A stretch of DNA of 64,000 nt from the NCBI RefSeq assembly GCF_003697845.1, contig NZ_RDQE01000001.1, positions 338,030 through 402,029 on the forward strand, written 5' to 3'. The notes below the pieces were generated by a model that had not been told where the DNA came from, made no database searches, and saw only the letters and a program-made list of their open reading frames with translations. How positions within the stretch are numbered: position 1 is the first letter of the stretch; every line of letters starts with the position of its first letter. The DNA comes from Halobellus captivus (lineage in GTDB: Archaea > Halobacteriota > Halobacteria > Halobacteriales > Haloferacaceae). The position numbers were made by a program, and so were the translations under genes. Shown piece by piece: positions 7,967 to 16,166 of the stretch.

Positions 7967-8503
7967 ATGGTAAACCTCTGGGAGGACCTCGAAACGGGGC
8001 CGGACGCCCCCGACGAGATCTACGCGATCGTGGAGTGTCTCAAGGGCGAGCGCAACAAGTACGAGTACGACAAGGACGTTCCCGGCGTCGTCCTCGATCG
8101 GGTGCTCCACTCGAACGTCCACTACCCGTACGACTACGGATTCATCCCGCAGTCGTACTACGACGACGAGGACCCCTTCGACGTGATGGTGCTCGTCGAG
8201 GACCAGACGTTCCCCGGCTGCGTGATCGAGGCCCGACCCGTCGCGCTGATGAAGATGGACGACGACGGCGAGCAGGACGACAAGGTGATCGCGGTGCCGA
8301 CGGAGGACCCGCGGTTCGATCACGTCGAGGACCTCGAGGACATCCCCCAGCAGATCCGCGACGAGATAGACGAGTTCTTCTCGACGTACAAGAACCTGGA
8401 GGAGGGGAAGGAAGTCGAGACGTTGGGCTGGGAGGACGCGGCGACCGCGAAGGAGGCGATCGAGCACGCCCAGGACCTCTACGACGAGGAGTTCGGAGCC
8501 TAA
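7967..8503 (+). CDS. ppa: Inorganic pyrophosphatase (family I)
   Basis: A 178-residue soluble pyrophosphatase that hydrolyses PPi to phosphate and pulls biosynthetic reactions forward. Signature parts are present: 'RNKYEYD' near residue 30, 'HYPYDYGFIPQSY' near 50, and the metal-binding 'DDEDPFDVM' near 65, followed by 'DDKVIAVP' near 92. Length matches archaeal and bacterial family I enzymes. The start ATG at 7967 gives the typical N-terminus 'MVNLWEDL'; longer frames upstream are untranslated sequence. Confidence 0.97.
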   Translation: MVNLWEDLETGPDAPDEIYAIVECLKGERNKYEYDKDVPGVVLDRVLHSNVHYPYDYGFIPQSYYDDEDPFDVMVLVEDQTFPGCVIEARPVALMKMDDDGEQDDKVIAVPTEDPRFDHVEDLEDIPQQIRDEIDEFFSTYKNLEEGKEVETLGWEDAATAKEAIEHAQDLYDEEFGA

Positions 8504-8638
8504 CGAGGGCGGTCGGGACGCGAACGGGAGCGGTCGCGCCCGCCGATGGATAACCGACGCGTATGGTGACCCTCGCATCGATGTTTTATGCGTATGAGTA
8601 ATTTTTAGAGGGTGGAACCGGTAGTATCGGGTAGGACC

Positions 8639-8776
8639 ATGACGACCTCCGCCCCGTCGTTCGGCATGGATCACCCGACGGTCGTGCCGGTCAACTTCGA
8701 CCCGGAGCGACGCGAGGGGACCGATGATCGCGAGTCGGGCGATAGCGGGTCAGTCGGCGGAGCCGACGAACGATGA
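8639..8776 (+). CDS. Putative 45-aa acidic microprotein
   Basis: An ATG-initiated frame encoding a 45-residue protein: 'MTTSAPSFGMDHPTVVPVNF' then a hydrophilic Asp/Glu/Gly-rich tail. Composition is haloarchaeal, the frame ends before the convergent regulator gene at 8806, and an AT-rich 'agtaatttttagag' lies about 40-50 nt upstream. I cannot name a family. It may be a false call because of its length. Confidence 0.45.
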   Translation: MTTSAPSFGMDHPTVVPVNFDPERREGTDDRESGDSGSVGGADER

Positions 8777-8805
8777 CCTCCGTCGGGATGTCGAGCGACT
8801 CCCGG

Positions 8806-9618
8806 TCACTCCTGAGTCACTGACGACTCCCGTATCACCGTCGAGAGCGGCGTGGCCGCGCCCACGAGCGACTCGAACCGCTCGTCCGCCCACTCGACGA
8901 CCGTCTCGTCCGTGGTCTCGAAGGCGCAGCGTGGGTTGTTTCGCTCGTCGTAGGCGACCACGCAGGCGACGTCGTCGTACCGGAACAGCCCGTACTCGAT
9001 GGGTTCGGCGGAGACGTACACCGTCGCACCCTCGTCGGACAGGGCCCGGTCGGTCGCGGGCCCGAACTCCGCGATCGACGTCTCCAACACCTCCCGGTCG
9101 ATGATCAACTCGATCTCCGCGCCCGCGTCGAGTGCGGCCCCGGCCGCCTCGTTGTACTGGGTCGTGACGATCGGCGAGACGGCCCTGACGTCCGATCCGC
9201 ACGTGTCGCGGATCAGCTCCACGACGCGGTCGAGCGCGGCCAGCGGGTCGCGGTCGGTCGCCGCGGTGAGATCGCCCGTCTCGAGCCCGGCCGCGGGAAA
9301 CGCCGCGCCTGCCCGCTGTAAGTCGGCGGCGAACCGCCCGTACCGGTCGCCGCGGTCGATCTCCGAGAGCAGGTCCTCGTAGGCGGCGTGAACGCGCTCG
9401 CCCGTCGGCGTCACGTGGTAGGCACCGTCGCGTTTGACGACCCACCGACGCTCGCGGAATCCGGCCAGGATCCGCTGGACGGTGGTCCGCGTCGCGTCGA
9501 CCGCGTCGGTCAGGGACGCCGGCCGTCGCGGGTTCCGGTCGAGCGCCCGGAGTATCGCGATCCGTACCGGCGATCCGGCGAGGTATCGTGCGTCGTCGTG
9601 TCCGCTGTCGGACGCCAT
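8806..9618 (-). CDS. Winged-helix transcriptional regulator with FilR1-type sensor domain
   Basis: A 270-residue protein. Residues 10-75 form a winged helix ('LAGSPVRIAILRAL', 'DATRTTVQRILAGFRER', 'YHVTPTGERV'). Residues about 130-255 resemble the FilR1/DUF1724 effector domain found in many euryarchaeal regulators ('VRAVSPIVTTQYNEA', 'IELIIDREVLE', 'GLFRYDDVACVVAYDE'). Such proteins are widespread in haloarchaea and methanogens, mostly without known ligand. It is convergent with the microprotein at 8639 and shares a long upstream region (9619-9954) with a tandem repeat. Confidence 0.88.
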   Translation of the reverse strand: MASDSGHDDARYLAGSPVRIAILRALDRNPRRPASLTDAVDATRTTVQRILAGFRERRWVVKRDGAYHVTPTGERVHAAYEDLLSEIDRGDRYGRFAADLQRAGAAFPAAGLETGDLTAATDRDPLAALDRVVELIRDTCGSDVRAVSPIVTTQYNEAAGAALDAGAEIELIIDREVLETSIAEFGPATDRALSDEGATVYVSAEPIEYGLFRYDDVACVVAYDERNNPRCAFETTDETVVEWADERFESLVGAATPLSTVIRESSVTQE

Positions 9619-9761
9619 CGTCTCTCACTGAGATACGGACACCCGCGTGATAATCGTGTCGTCGGAGCGGACGCCGCCGCGAAGGCAACGCGGACGGAGT
9701 ACCCGATCCGACGAGAAACGTGTCTTTGCGACGGGGAGAAGCGAGTTTCGCGACGACGTGA

Positions 9762-9820
9762 ATCGCGGTCCCGTGTCGGATCGCGGTCCCGTGTCGGATC
9801 GCGGTCCCGTGTCGGATCGC
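9762..9820. repeat. Three tandem copies of an 18-bp unit
   Basis: The unit ATCGCGGTCCCGTGTCGG occurs three times head to tail (9762-9779, 9780-9797, 9798-9815), followed by five further matching bases. It lies about 145 bp upstream of the FilR1-type regulator and about 140 bp upstream of the microprotein. Confidence 0.9.
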
Positions 9821-9926
9821 CGCCTCCGCATCGTCGTCGTGGAACCGCGTGAGCGGTCGAGTAAATTTCTTTCGCAATATATGAAGTTCAAACATCCGAG
9901 ACGTGCCACTTCGCATAAGACTAGAA

Positions 9927-9932
9927 CTTAAT
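9927..9932 (+). promoter_or_regulatory. TATA-like element of the 43-aa microprotein gene
   Basis: CTTAAT lies 23-28 nt upstream of the ATG at 9955, within an AT-rich segment, consistent with a leaderless transcript. Confidence 0.4.
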
Positions 9933-9954
9933 CTCACGCGCATTTTGGTGTAAT

Positions 9955-10086
9955 ATGCCCGAAAGCATTGCGGCATACCTGGCAGAGCACCCGAAGATGA
10001 CCGGCGTCCTGTTCACCGCCCTGCTGCTGTTGACGCAGGCGGCCCCCGCATCGGCGAACGCTGTTCAGGCTACTCCTGGTCCCTGA
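9955..10086 (+). CDS. 43-aa signal-peptide-like microprotein (DUF7503-like)
   Basis: The protein starts 'MPESIAAYLAEHPKMTGVLF', continues with a hydrophobic stretch 'TALLLLTQAAPASANA' and ends 'VQATPGP'. The layout is an amphipathic start, one membrane-spanning or signal segment (about 16-30) with an Ala-rich site that could be cleaved after ASA or ANA, and a very short polar tail. It resembles a haloarchaeal microprotein family I remember as DUF7503. Its 3' end overlaps the convergent CHAT protease gene by 17 bp. Function is unknown. Either a membrane-inserted peptide or a secreted 9-12 residue peptide is possible. Confidence 0.7.
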   Translation: MPESIAAYLAEHPKMTGVLFTALLLLTQAAPASANAVQATPGP

Positions 10087-12223
10087 GCGGGAATAGTTCG
10101 TCACTCCAGTAGAGCTCTTCTTGGCGGAATATCGGAAGCGTCTCCAGCTGAAGCCATTCTTCGAGCTCTTCTTCGGAAATGTCTCCGACGTGAGCCACCG
10201 ACGGCACGGTGTAGTTAGCCTCGGATTTCGTCGTTACCGGTCGATAAAGAGTGCCGATACCATACGGTCCATTTGGATATGCCTCTACTGTGAGATCCCA
10301 AATCGAGGATTCTGTCGAAGTGATCTCACCGACGACCGCTACCCCGCTCCGACTCTGACATATCGTGGTCGCGCCGTCGCCGACGACGATGTACTGGTGG
10401 CCGGTGAGCAGTTCCCGTTTCGCGACGTGGAGCGCGGTCCGGAGGTTGAACCCGCTGTTCATCAGTCGGGCGACGATCCGGCCGAGCGTCGTCGCCGGCG
10501 AGTTCGCGACGTCGCTGAGCGTGACGATCCCGCCGCGGCTCCCGCGGTGGATCAGGGCCTCCCCCTGCTCGTAGGACTGACACGCGTTGAGGAGGAACGC
10601 GCTGACGCTGACCCGGAGGTCCTCGCGTGTGAGATCGAGGTAGTCGTCGGTACACTGCATCCCTCGATCGTCGACGTGGCCGACGTAGTGGAGGAAGTCC
10701 ACGTCCGAGGCGAGTACGTCGCGCATCTCCGCGCAGGTGAGGTCGTGGCGAACCTCGATGTCGAACTGGACCATGTCCCGGAGCCCGTAGAGCTCCGACA
10801 CCTTCCCCTCCTCGCGCATCTGCTCGTCGTTACAGACGACGAGCACCGAGATGCGCGACTGCTCGACGGCCCCCGTCTCCAGCCGGCGGCGGTAGGCGTC
10901 GAGCGTGGCCTTGTTCGCGTCGAGGGGAACCCCGTCGCCGACCCAGGCGTGCTCTACCGTCTCGACCGGGTCGGGACGGACGAACTCGGCGGACCCGAGC
11001 GCAGCTCCGTGGTCGCCCGGGGCGTCGGCCCCGCGCGGTCCGGCCCCGCGGCGAGCGGGCTCGGCGCCGGCGTCGGGACCCTCCTCGACGCCCGTTCCGC
11101 CGCGGACGAACTCCGCGGGGCCCGGCTCGGGCGCTCGGAGGAACCCGATCCCGCCGCCCGGACCGGTCTCGGCCGGCGTGGCCGTCTCCGGCGACCGAAC
11201 GATGGAGAGCTCTCCGGCCACGAACGGGAGCGCTTCGACGTTGTCGGGATCGGGACGGATATCGGTCGTGAGCGTCCATTTCGGGAGCTCCGACTCGATC
11301 CGCTCGAACGGCACCTCGAGGTACGCTCCGAGCCGCTCGGCGAGCGGAGCCTCGTACAGCGTGGCCCAGTCGAGGTCGGCGACGGTCGCCTCCCGCTCGT
11401 GGAGGTCGACCGGGTAGAACCCCTCCGTCCGGGCGATACAGTCGAAGTGGAACGACTGCCGGAGGGCCTCGGCGGCCCGCCGCTCGACGTCCGGTTCGAG
11501 CGAGTGTATCCAGCCGTCGCCCTCGATCCGCGTCTCGGAGCCCGGAACCACCTCGGCCGCGAAGTAGTACGCGAGCGGGACGACGGGGTAGACGTCCCGG
11601 TAGGAGGGGGGGACCACGATCCGCACGCCGCTTTCGGGTCGCTCGATCCGGTCGGGCACGTGGAACGCCGTTCCCGGCTCGATGAGGGGCGGGTGTCCGC
11701 GGAGCGTCGGGAAGGAGCGCTCCGGGCTCGTCGTCTGGAGGGCCGATCCGAGGTGCGAGATCGCGTCCATCAGCGACTCCGGGTCCGTCGGCGTCGTGAT
11801 CGTCCCCGCCGGCCGCTGATGGAGCGACCGGAATCCGAGGGTCACCTCGGTGGCCGTCTCGAGGTCGATCCGGGTGGTTCGATCCGTCGTCGTGACGGAG
11901 AACCCGGACTCGAAGTGCGAGTAGAGCTTCGTGGGCGCGGGGTCGATACCGAGGTGGTACTCCCCCGCGGGCATCGTGAGGTCGTCGTCGCGCGCGAGCA
12001 GGGCTCCGTCGCTGGATCGGACCTCGACGACCGCGATCCGCGGGATCTCGATGGAGCCGGTCTCGACGGTCACGCTCGCGTCGACCGGAAAGTAGTGGTC
12101 CTCGACCGGGGAGGGCCGCGGGGTGACCGGCCGGTCGGTGTAGAGTTCGAACTGCGTGTTCTCGATGTGGTCCGTGACCGTGAGACCGGGCGCGTCACAC
12201 AGCGGGTCGATGTCGATGCTCAT
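10070..12223 (-). CDS. CHAT domain (caspase-like) protease, 717 aa
   Basis: Residues 1-340 are a beta-rich N-terminal region of unknown fold without signal peptide. Residues about 352-415 are a Gly/Pro/Ala-rich linker, and 455-640 form a CHAT cysteine-protease domain. The catalytic dyad is visible: H516 in 'LHYVGH' (H512/H516) and C548 in 'FLLNACQSYEQGEAL', with the following 'GSRGGIVTLSDV' typical of CHAT domains. CHAT proteases in bacteria and archaea act in regulated cell death, CRISPR-linked proteolysis or surface sensing. The target here is unknown. The gene ends overlapping the 43-aa microprotein gene and is preceded by a palindrome at 12250-12270. Confidence 0.87.
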   Translation of the reverse strand: MSIDIDPLCDAPGLTVTDHIENTQFELYTDRPVTPRPSPVEDHYFPVDASVTVETGSIEIPRIAVVEVRSSDGALLARDDDLTMPAGEYHLGIDPAPTKLYSHFESGFSVTTTDRTTRIDLETATEVTLGFRSLHQRPAGTITTPTDPESLMDAISHLGSALQTTSPERSFPTLRGHPPLIEPGTAFHVPDRIERPESGVRIVVPPSYRDVYPVVPLAYYFAAEVVPGSETRIEGDGWIHSLEPDVERRAAEALRQSFHFDCIARTEGFYPVDLHEREATVADLDWATLYEAPLAERLGAYLEVPFERIESELPKWTLTTDIRPDPDNVEALPFVAGELSIVRSPETATPAETGPGGGIGFLRAPEPGPAEFVRGGTGVEEGPDAGAEPARRGAGPRGADAPGDHGAALGSAEFVRPDPVETVEHAWVGDGVPLDANKATLDAYRRRLETGAVEQSRISVLVVCNDEQMREEGKVSELYGLRDMVQFDIEVRHDLTCAEMRDVLASDVDFLHYVGHVDDRGMQCTDDYLDLTREDLRVSVSAFLLNACQSYEQGEALIHRGSRGGIVTLSDVANSPATTLGRIVARLMNSGFNLRTALHVAKRELLTGHQYIVVGDGATTICQSRSGVAVVGEITSTESSIWDLTVEAYPNGPYGIGTLYRPVTTKSEANYTVPSVAHVGDISEEELEEWLQLETLPIFRQEELYWSDELFPLRDQE

Positions 12224-12249
12224 GTGCGGTTGGCCGCGATCGGCCGTCG

Positions 12250-12270
12250 GGACGGCAGTAACTACCGTCC
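12250..12270. promoter_or_regulatory. 21-bp palindrome upstream of the CHAT protease gene
   Basis: Arms GGACGGCAGT (12250-12259) and ACTACCGTCC (12261-12270) around a single base are complementary except at one position. It lies 27-47 nt upstream of the CHAT start codon, over or next to the expected TATA/BRE position, so a dimeric repressor or activator site is plausible. Confidence 0.55.
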
Positions 12271-12420
12271 GTTCGGCGGAGGCGAGTGTAAACCTTGTGT
12301 CGCGGATCGCCGCACGTCGATCGGGCTCGTCGCCCCGGATCGCTCCCCATCGGCCGACCCGAGGGGCGGAAACCGCCGCCGACCGAACGGATAAAGGGGC
12401 CGCCGACCCACGTCCGCGTA

Positions 12421-13377
12421 ATGATCACGCTGGGTACGGCGCGAGCGTCCCCGGGCGAGACGGACACCGGCCGTCTCGAGGTGGGCGAGACGCGGGACGG
12501 GAGCCCGGTCCGGCTCCCCGTCGCCGTCATCAACGGGTCCGAGGAGGGGAAGACCCTCTACGTACAGGCGGTCAGCGACGGCGACGAACTCAACGGGTTG
12601 GGCGTCGTGAACCGGTTCGTTCCCCGCGTCGATCCGACGGAGCTGTCCGGCGTCGTCCTCGTCGTCGGGATCGTCAACTACTTCGCGTTCCAGGTGGCCG
12701 AGCATCGGAACCCGATCGACGACCGCAAGATGAACCGCGGCTACCCCGGCGACACGGACGGCACGACGAGCGAGCGGATCGCCCACGCGACCTTCGAGGA
12801 GGCGAAGCGCGCCGACCTGATAGTCGACCTCCACCAGGGGTCGACGAGCCGCATGATAAACGAGACGCGGGTCCGCTGCGGGATCAGACACCACCTCCAC
12901 GGGGACTGTCTCGAGCTGGCGAAGGTGTTCGGCTGCGGGCACGTGCTCGACATCAAGGGGCCAGACGGTCAGCTCGCGCGGGCCGGCCCCGACCAGGGGA
13001 TCCCGACGATCGATCCCGAACTCGGCGGCTGCGTCGGCTGGAACGAGGAGTCGATCCGATACGGCGTCGAGGGGCTGTTCAACGTGCTCCGCCACTACGG
13101 CTTCCTCGACGGGAGCGTCGGGGTCGAGGAACAGGTCCGGGCCCGCGGGTTCGACCAGTACGGGTCGCCGGCGGGCGGGCTCGTCCGGTTCGAGGCCGAC
13201 CTCGGCGACCGCGTGTCCGCGGGCGAGACGCTCTTCGAGGTGACGGACACCTTCGGCGAGCGAAAGGGTCGGGTGACCGCCGACGCGGACGGGGTGTTCT
13301 GGCGGACCCGCCGGCTTCCCCAGGTCGCCGCGGGCGAGTACGTCTGCTCCGTCGGGACCAACGTCGACCGATACTGA
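12421..13377 (+). CDS. Succinylglutamate desuccinylase/aspartoacylase-like (M14) protein
   Basis: A 318-residue protein of the M14-type deacylase family. Expected zinc-ligand motifs: the first should be H-G-D-E, but here it reads 'VSDGDELNG' with D53 in the histidine position and E56 kept. The second ligand H138 in 'VDLHQGS' is present, as is the substrate-binding 'KMNRGYPG' (about 104-110). The C-terminal part (about 235-318) has the beta-barrel-like 'GLVRFEADLGDRVSAGETLF' fold common in the family. Substrate unknown. The stop codon overlaps the start of the next gene by one base (TGATG). Confidence 0.88.
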   Translation: MITLGTARASPGETDTGRLEVGETRDGSPVRLPVAVINGSEEGKTLYVQAVSDGDELNGLGVVNRFVPRVDPTELSGVVLVVGIVNYFAFQVAEHRNPIDDRKMNRGYPGDTDGTTSERIAHATFEEAKRADLIVDLHQGSTSRMINETRVRCGIRHHLHGDCLELAKVFGCGHVLDIKGPDGQLARAGPDQGIPTIDPELGGCVGWNEESIRYGVEGLFNVLRHYGFLDGSVGVEEQVRARGFDQYGSPAGGLVRFEADLGDRVSAGETLFEVTDTFGERKGRVTADADGVFWRTRRLPQVAAGEYVCSVGTNVDRY

Positions 13378-14609
13378 TGACGGGATCCGACCGCGACGAC
13401 GACACGCCGAGACCCCTGACGTGTCCCGACTGTGGGACCGCGTTTCCCGATCGCTGGCGCTGTACGTGCGGCTCCCCGCTCGAGTTCGCGGACCGGGCGA
13501 TCCCGCCGGGCGGGCCGCCCGATCCCGGCGCGTTCGACGCGCGACCCGGCCTGTGGGCCTTCGAGGACTTCATCGCCGTCGGCGACGACCCGGCGGATCG
13601 GGTGACCCTCGGCGAGGGCTCGACGCCGCTCGTCGACGCGGACGGGGCTGCGAGCGACGCGGATGGAGCCGCGGGCGACGCCCTCGACGACCCGTGGAAC
13701 GCCGAGTTCAAGCTCGAGTACGTCTTCCCGACGGGCTCGTTCAAGGACCGCGGCGCGACGACGACGCTCACGCGCGCTCGCGAGTTGGGCGTCGACCGCG
13801 TCGTCGAGGACTCGTCTGGCAACGCCGGGGCCGCGATCGCGACCTACGCCGCTCGCGCGGGGATCGACGCCGAGGTGTACGTCCCCGCCGACGTGAAGGA
13901 GGCGAAGCTCCGGGCGATCCGCCGGGCCGGAGCGACGCCGGTACGGGTGGAGGGGTCGCGCGCGGACGTGACCGACGCGTGCGTGGCCGCGCTCGATCCG
14001 GACGGGGACGGGTCCGGGGGCGCGAGCGAGGAGGACCTCAACGGCTCCGGAGCCGGCCCCGCCTGGTACGCGAGCCACGCCTGGAACCCGGCCTTCTTCG
14101 AGGGGACCGCCACCGTCGCCTACGAGATCGCACGCCAGCGCGACTGGGAGGCGCCCGACGCGGTCGTGACTCCGCTCGGACACGGTACCCTCTTTCTCGG
14201 CGCGTACTGGGGGTTCGAGCGGCTCCGCGAGGCCGGCTGGACCGATTCGGTTCCGCGGCTCTACGGCGCACAGGCGGCCGGAACCGCGCCGATCGTCCGG
14301 GAGCTTCACGGCCCCGAGGCGGCCGACCCCGACGGGAAACGCAACGAGTCGGCCGACGGGATCCGGATCGCCGAGCCGGTTCGACGGGAGGAGGTCCTCG
14401 AGGCGATACGCGGGACCGGCGGCGACGCGGTCGCGGTCACCGAGGCCGCCGGCAAGCGGGAGCTCGACCGGCTCCACGCCGCGGGCTTCTACACCGAACC
14501 GACGTGCGCGGTCGCGCCGGCCGCCCTCCGCGAGTTCCGCGCTCGCGGGGCCATCGACGCCGACGAGGACGTCGTCGTCCCGCTGACCGGGAGCGGGCTG
14601 AAAGGCTGA
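13377..14609 (+). CDS. Threonine synthase-like PLP-dependent enzyme
   Basis: A 410-residue fold-type II PLP enzyme. An N-terminal zinc ribbon is visible (C16/C19 in 'CPDCG', then C29/C31). 'TLGEGSTPL' at 78-85 and K123 in 'FPTGSFKDRG' (Schiff-base lysine) precede 'EDSSGNAGAAIATYA'; the C-terminus ends 'VVPLTGSGLKG'. The window contains a second threonine synthase at 28970, so this paralogue may make threonine or act on a related substrate. Two Ala/Asp-Gly insertions (about 88-104 and 205-225) are low-complexity. It overlaps the upstream M14 gene by one base and is probably cotranslated. Confidence 0.87.
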   Translation: MTGSDRDDDTPRPLTCPDCGTAFPDRWRCTCGSPLEFADRAIPPGGPPDPGAFDARPGLWAFEDFIAVGDDPADRVTLGEGSTPLVDADGAASDADGAAGDALDDPWNAEFKLEYVFPTGSFKDRGATTTLTRARELGVDRVVEDSSGNAGAAIATYAARAGIDAEVYVPADVKEAKLRAIRRAGATPVRVEGSRADVTDACVAALDPDGDGSGGASEEDLNGSGAGPAWYASHAWNPAFFEGTATVAYEIARQRDWEAPDAVVTPLGHGTLFLGAYWGFERLREAGWTDSVPRLYGAQAAGTAPIVRELHGPEAADPDGKRNESADGIRIAEPVRREEVLEAIRGTGGDAVAVTEAAGKRELDRLHAAGFYTEPTCAVAPAALREFRARGAIDADEDVVVPLTGSGLKG

Positions 14610-14673
14610 CGGCCCGGGACGGGGAGCTCCCGCCACCGACACCGCTTTTCGACGGCGGGTCGTTCGGTCGCGC

Positions 14674-15576
14674 ATGGAGGTCCTCGTGTACGGCGCCGGC
14701 GCGCTGGGCAGCCTCGTCGGCGGGCTGCTCGCACGTGCCCACGACGTGACGCTCGTCGGCCGGGACCCGCACATGCGGCGGGTCCGCGAGGAGGGGTTAC
14801 GGATCGACGGACGGATCGACGCGTGCGTCCGCCCGCGAGCGCTGACGGTCGGCCGGGATCTGTCGGCGGACCTCGCGCTGGTGACGACGAAGGCGTACGA
14901 CACGGACGCGGCGGCGCGGGCGCTCGCGACCGGCGAGTACGGCGCGGTCTGTTCGCTCCAGAACGGGCTCACCGAGGAGCGCCTCGTCGCGGCGCTCGAG
15001 CCCCCCGTCCTCGCGGGGACGGCGAGCTACGGCGCACGACTCCTCGAGCCCGGACGCGTGCGGTGTACCGGGGTCGGCGAGGTCGTCGTCGGCTCGCTCG
15101 AGGGACGAGAAAGCGCGCTCGCGGAGCGGGTCTCCCGGGCGTTCACCGACGCCGGGATCGAGGCGGCCGCCGCCGGCGACATGCCCCGGCGGCGGTACGA
15201 GAAGCTCGCAGTCAACGCGGGGATCAACGGCCCCTCGGCGCTCGCACGGGTCACGAACGGCGAGACGCTGGAGGGGCCCGCGGGCGGCGTCGCCCGCGGG
15301 GCGGCACGCGAGGTCGCCCGCGTCGCGAAGGCGGAGGGAGCCGACCTGTCGGAGTCGGCGGCGGTCGACGCGCTCGAGCGCGTCGCTCGCGACACGGCGG
15401 CGAACCGCTCGTCGATGTGCGAGGACGTCGCCGCCGGCCGACGGACCGAGGTCGACGCGATCTACGGAGTCGTCCTCGAGCGCGCCGCTCGGCTGGAGGT
15501 TCCGGTGCCGACGTGCCGGACGCTAGCGTCCGTGATACGGGCGTGGGAGGCGGGGCGGGAGCTCCGAAGGAACTGA
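14674..15576 (+). CDS. panE: 2-dehydropantoate 2-reductase (ketopantoate reductase)
   Basis: A 300-residue NAD(P)H-dependent reductase for ketopantoate to pantoate in CoA biosynthesis. The Rossmann motif 'GAGALGS' lies at 7-13; 'VTTKAYDT' and 'SLQNGL' follow the classical ApbA/PanE order. The C-terminal helical domain contains 'EKLAVNAGINGPSALARVTNG', split by the expected active-site Lys and Asn, and 'ANRSSMCEDVAAGRRTEVDAI' with the conserved Glu. Start ATG 14674 is preceded by the T-rich box 'cgcttttcg'. Confidence 0.93.
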   Translation: MEVLVYGAGALGSLVGGLLARAHDVTLVGRDPHMRRVREEGLRIDGRIDACVRPRALTVGRDLSADLALVTTKAYDTDAAARALATGEYGAVCSLQNGLTEERLVAALEPPVLAGTASYGARLLEPGRVRCTGVGEVVVGSLEGRESALAERVSRAFTDAGIEAAAAGDMPRRRYEKLAVNAGINGPSALARVTNGETLEGPAGGVARGAAREVARVAKAEGADLSESAAVDALERVARDTAANRSSMCEDVAAGRRTEVDAIYGVVLERAARLEVPVPTCRTLASVIRAWEAGRELRRN

Positions 15577-15619
15577 TCGGGCCACCGCCGATCGGCGGGG
15601 AGTTGGCGGGTCGTCGCCG

Positions 15620-15841
15620 TCAGCACCACTCCTCGAGGACGGTCGCGTTCCGCTCGTCGACGGAGAGCCACGCGTTCTCGCGGGAGACGTCGGCGATCAC
15701 GAGTTCCGGTCGCGACGAGGAGGAGTCGATCGACGCCATCACGTCGGTCGAGGAAGGGTCCGTCGGCTCCGCGTCCGTCGGCAGCGCCGTCCGCCGACGG
15801 TCGGGGTCCGGGTCGTCCCATGGAGTGGAACTCCGTGACAT
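15620..15841 (-). CDS. DUF7556-like small protein, 73 aa
   Basis: An Asp/Ser/Pro-rich N-terminus (1-35) leads into 'VMASID...ELVIADVSRENAWLSV' and ends 'TVLEEWC'. The C-terminal half matches a small haloarchaeal family I remember as DUF7556; function unknown. The start at 15841 has a TATA-like TTTTGAAGG on the minus strand (15862-15870), 21-29 nt upstream, supporting a leaderless transcript. Confidence 0.75.
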   Translation of the reverse strand: MSRSSTPWDDPDPDRRRTALPTDAEPTDPSSTDVMASIDSSSSRPELVIADVSRENAWLSVDERNATVLEEWC

Positions 15842-16166
15842 GATTGTGATTAGTTCACAGTCCTTCAAAAGGGTTGCGAACCGCGAACCGGGATCCGTCG
15901 GAAGACGCGGCGGTTCGTGCCGGAATCGACGACGGAGCCGAGCGATCGCCATCGATCCGACGGTTTCCGCCGATCCGACGACGATCGATCCGATGGTCGC
16001 CGGGACGGTAGCGAGTGACCGAAGAACGGGAGTGGGACGGCGGGACGGGGGGAACCGAGAGACGCCGGGAGGCCGCGATGACGACGCGACGACCGCGTGC
16101 CGACGTCGATCCGGACCGTGATCGCCCTTCGGGGGATACAAGAGGAGCGACGCTGAAAGACGGGGC
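15842..16166. other. Gene-free region between DUF7556-like gene and CBS gene
   Basis: This 325-bp divergent region contains the DUF7556-like promoter at its left end. The right end has 'ggatacaagagg' as a possible weak promoter of the CBS gene. No CDS or RNA gene is recognisable. Several GATC-rich short repeats ('gatccgacg') occur but without strict periodicity. Confidence 0.5.

Larger units (their letters stand above)
9619..9954. other. Gene-free region with tandem repeat and AT-rich promoter segment
   Basis: This 336-bp divergent region between the FilR1-type regulator and the signal-peptide-like microprotein holds three exact 18-bp tandem repeats (9762-9815) and an AT-rich segment (about 9860-9955), where the microprotein promoter lies. 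I see no CDS in it. Confidence 0.65.
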
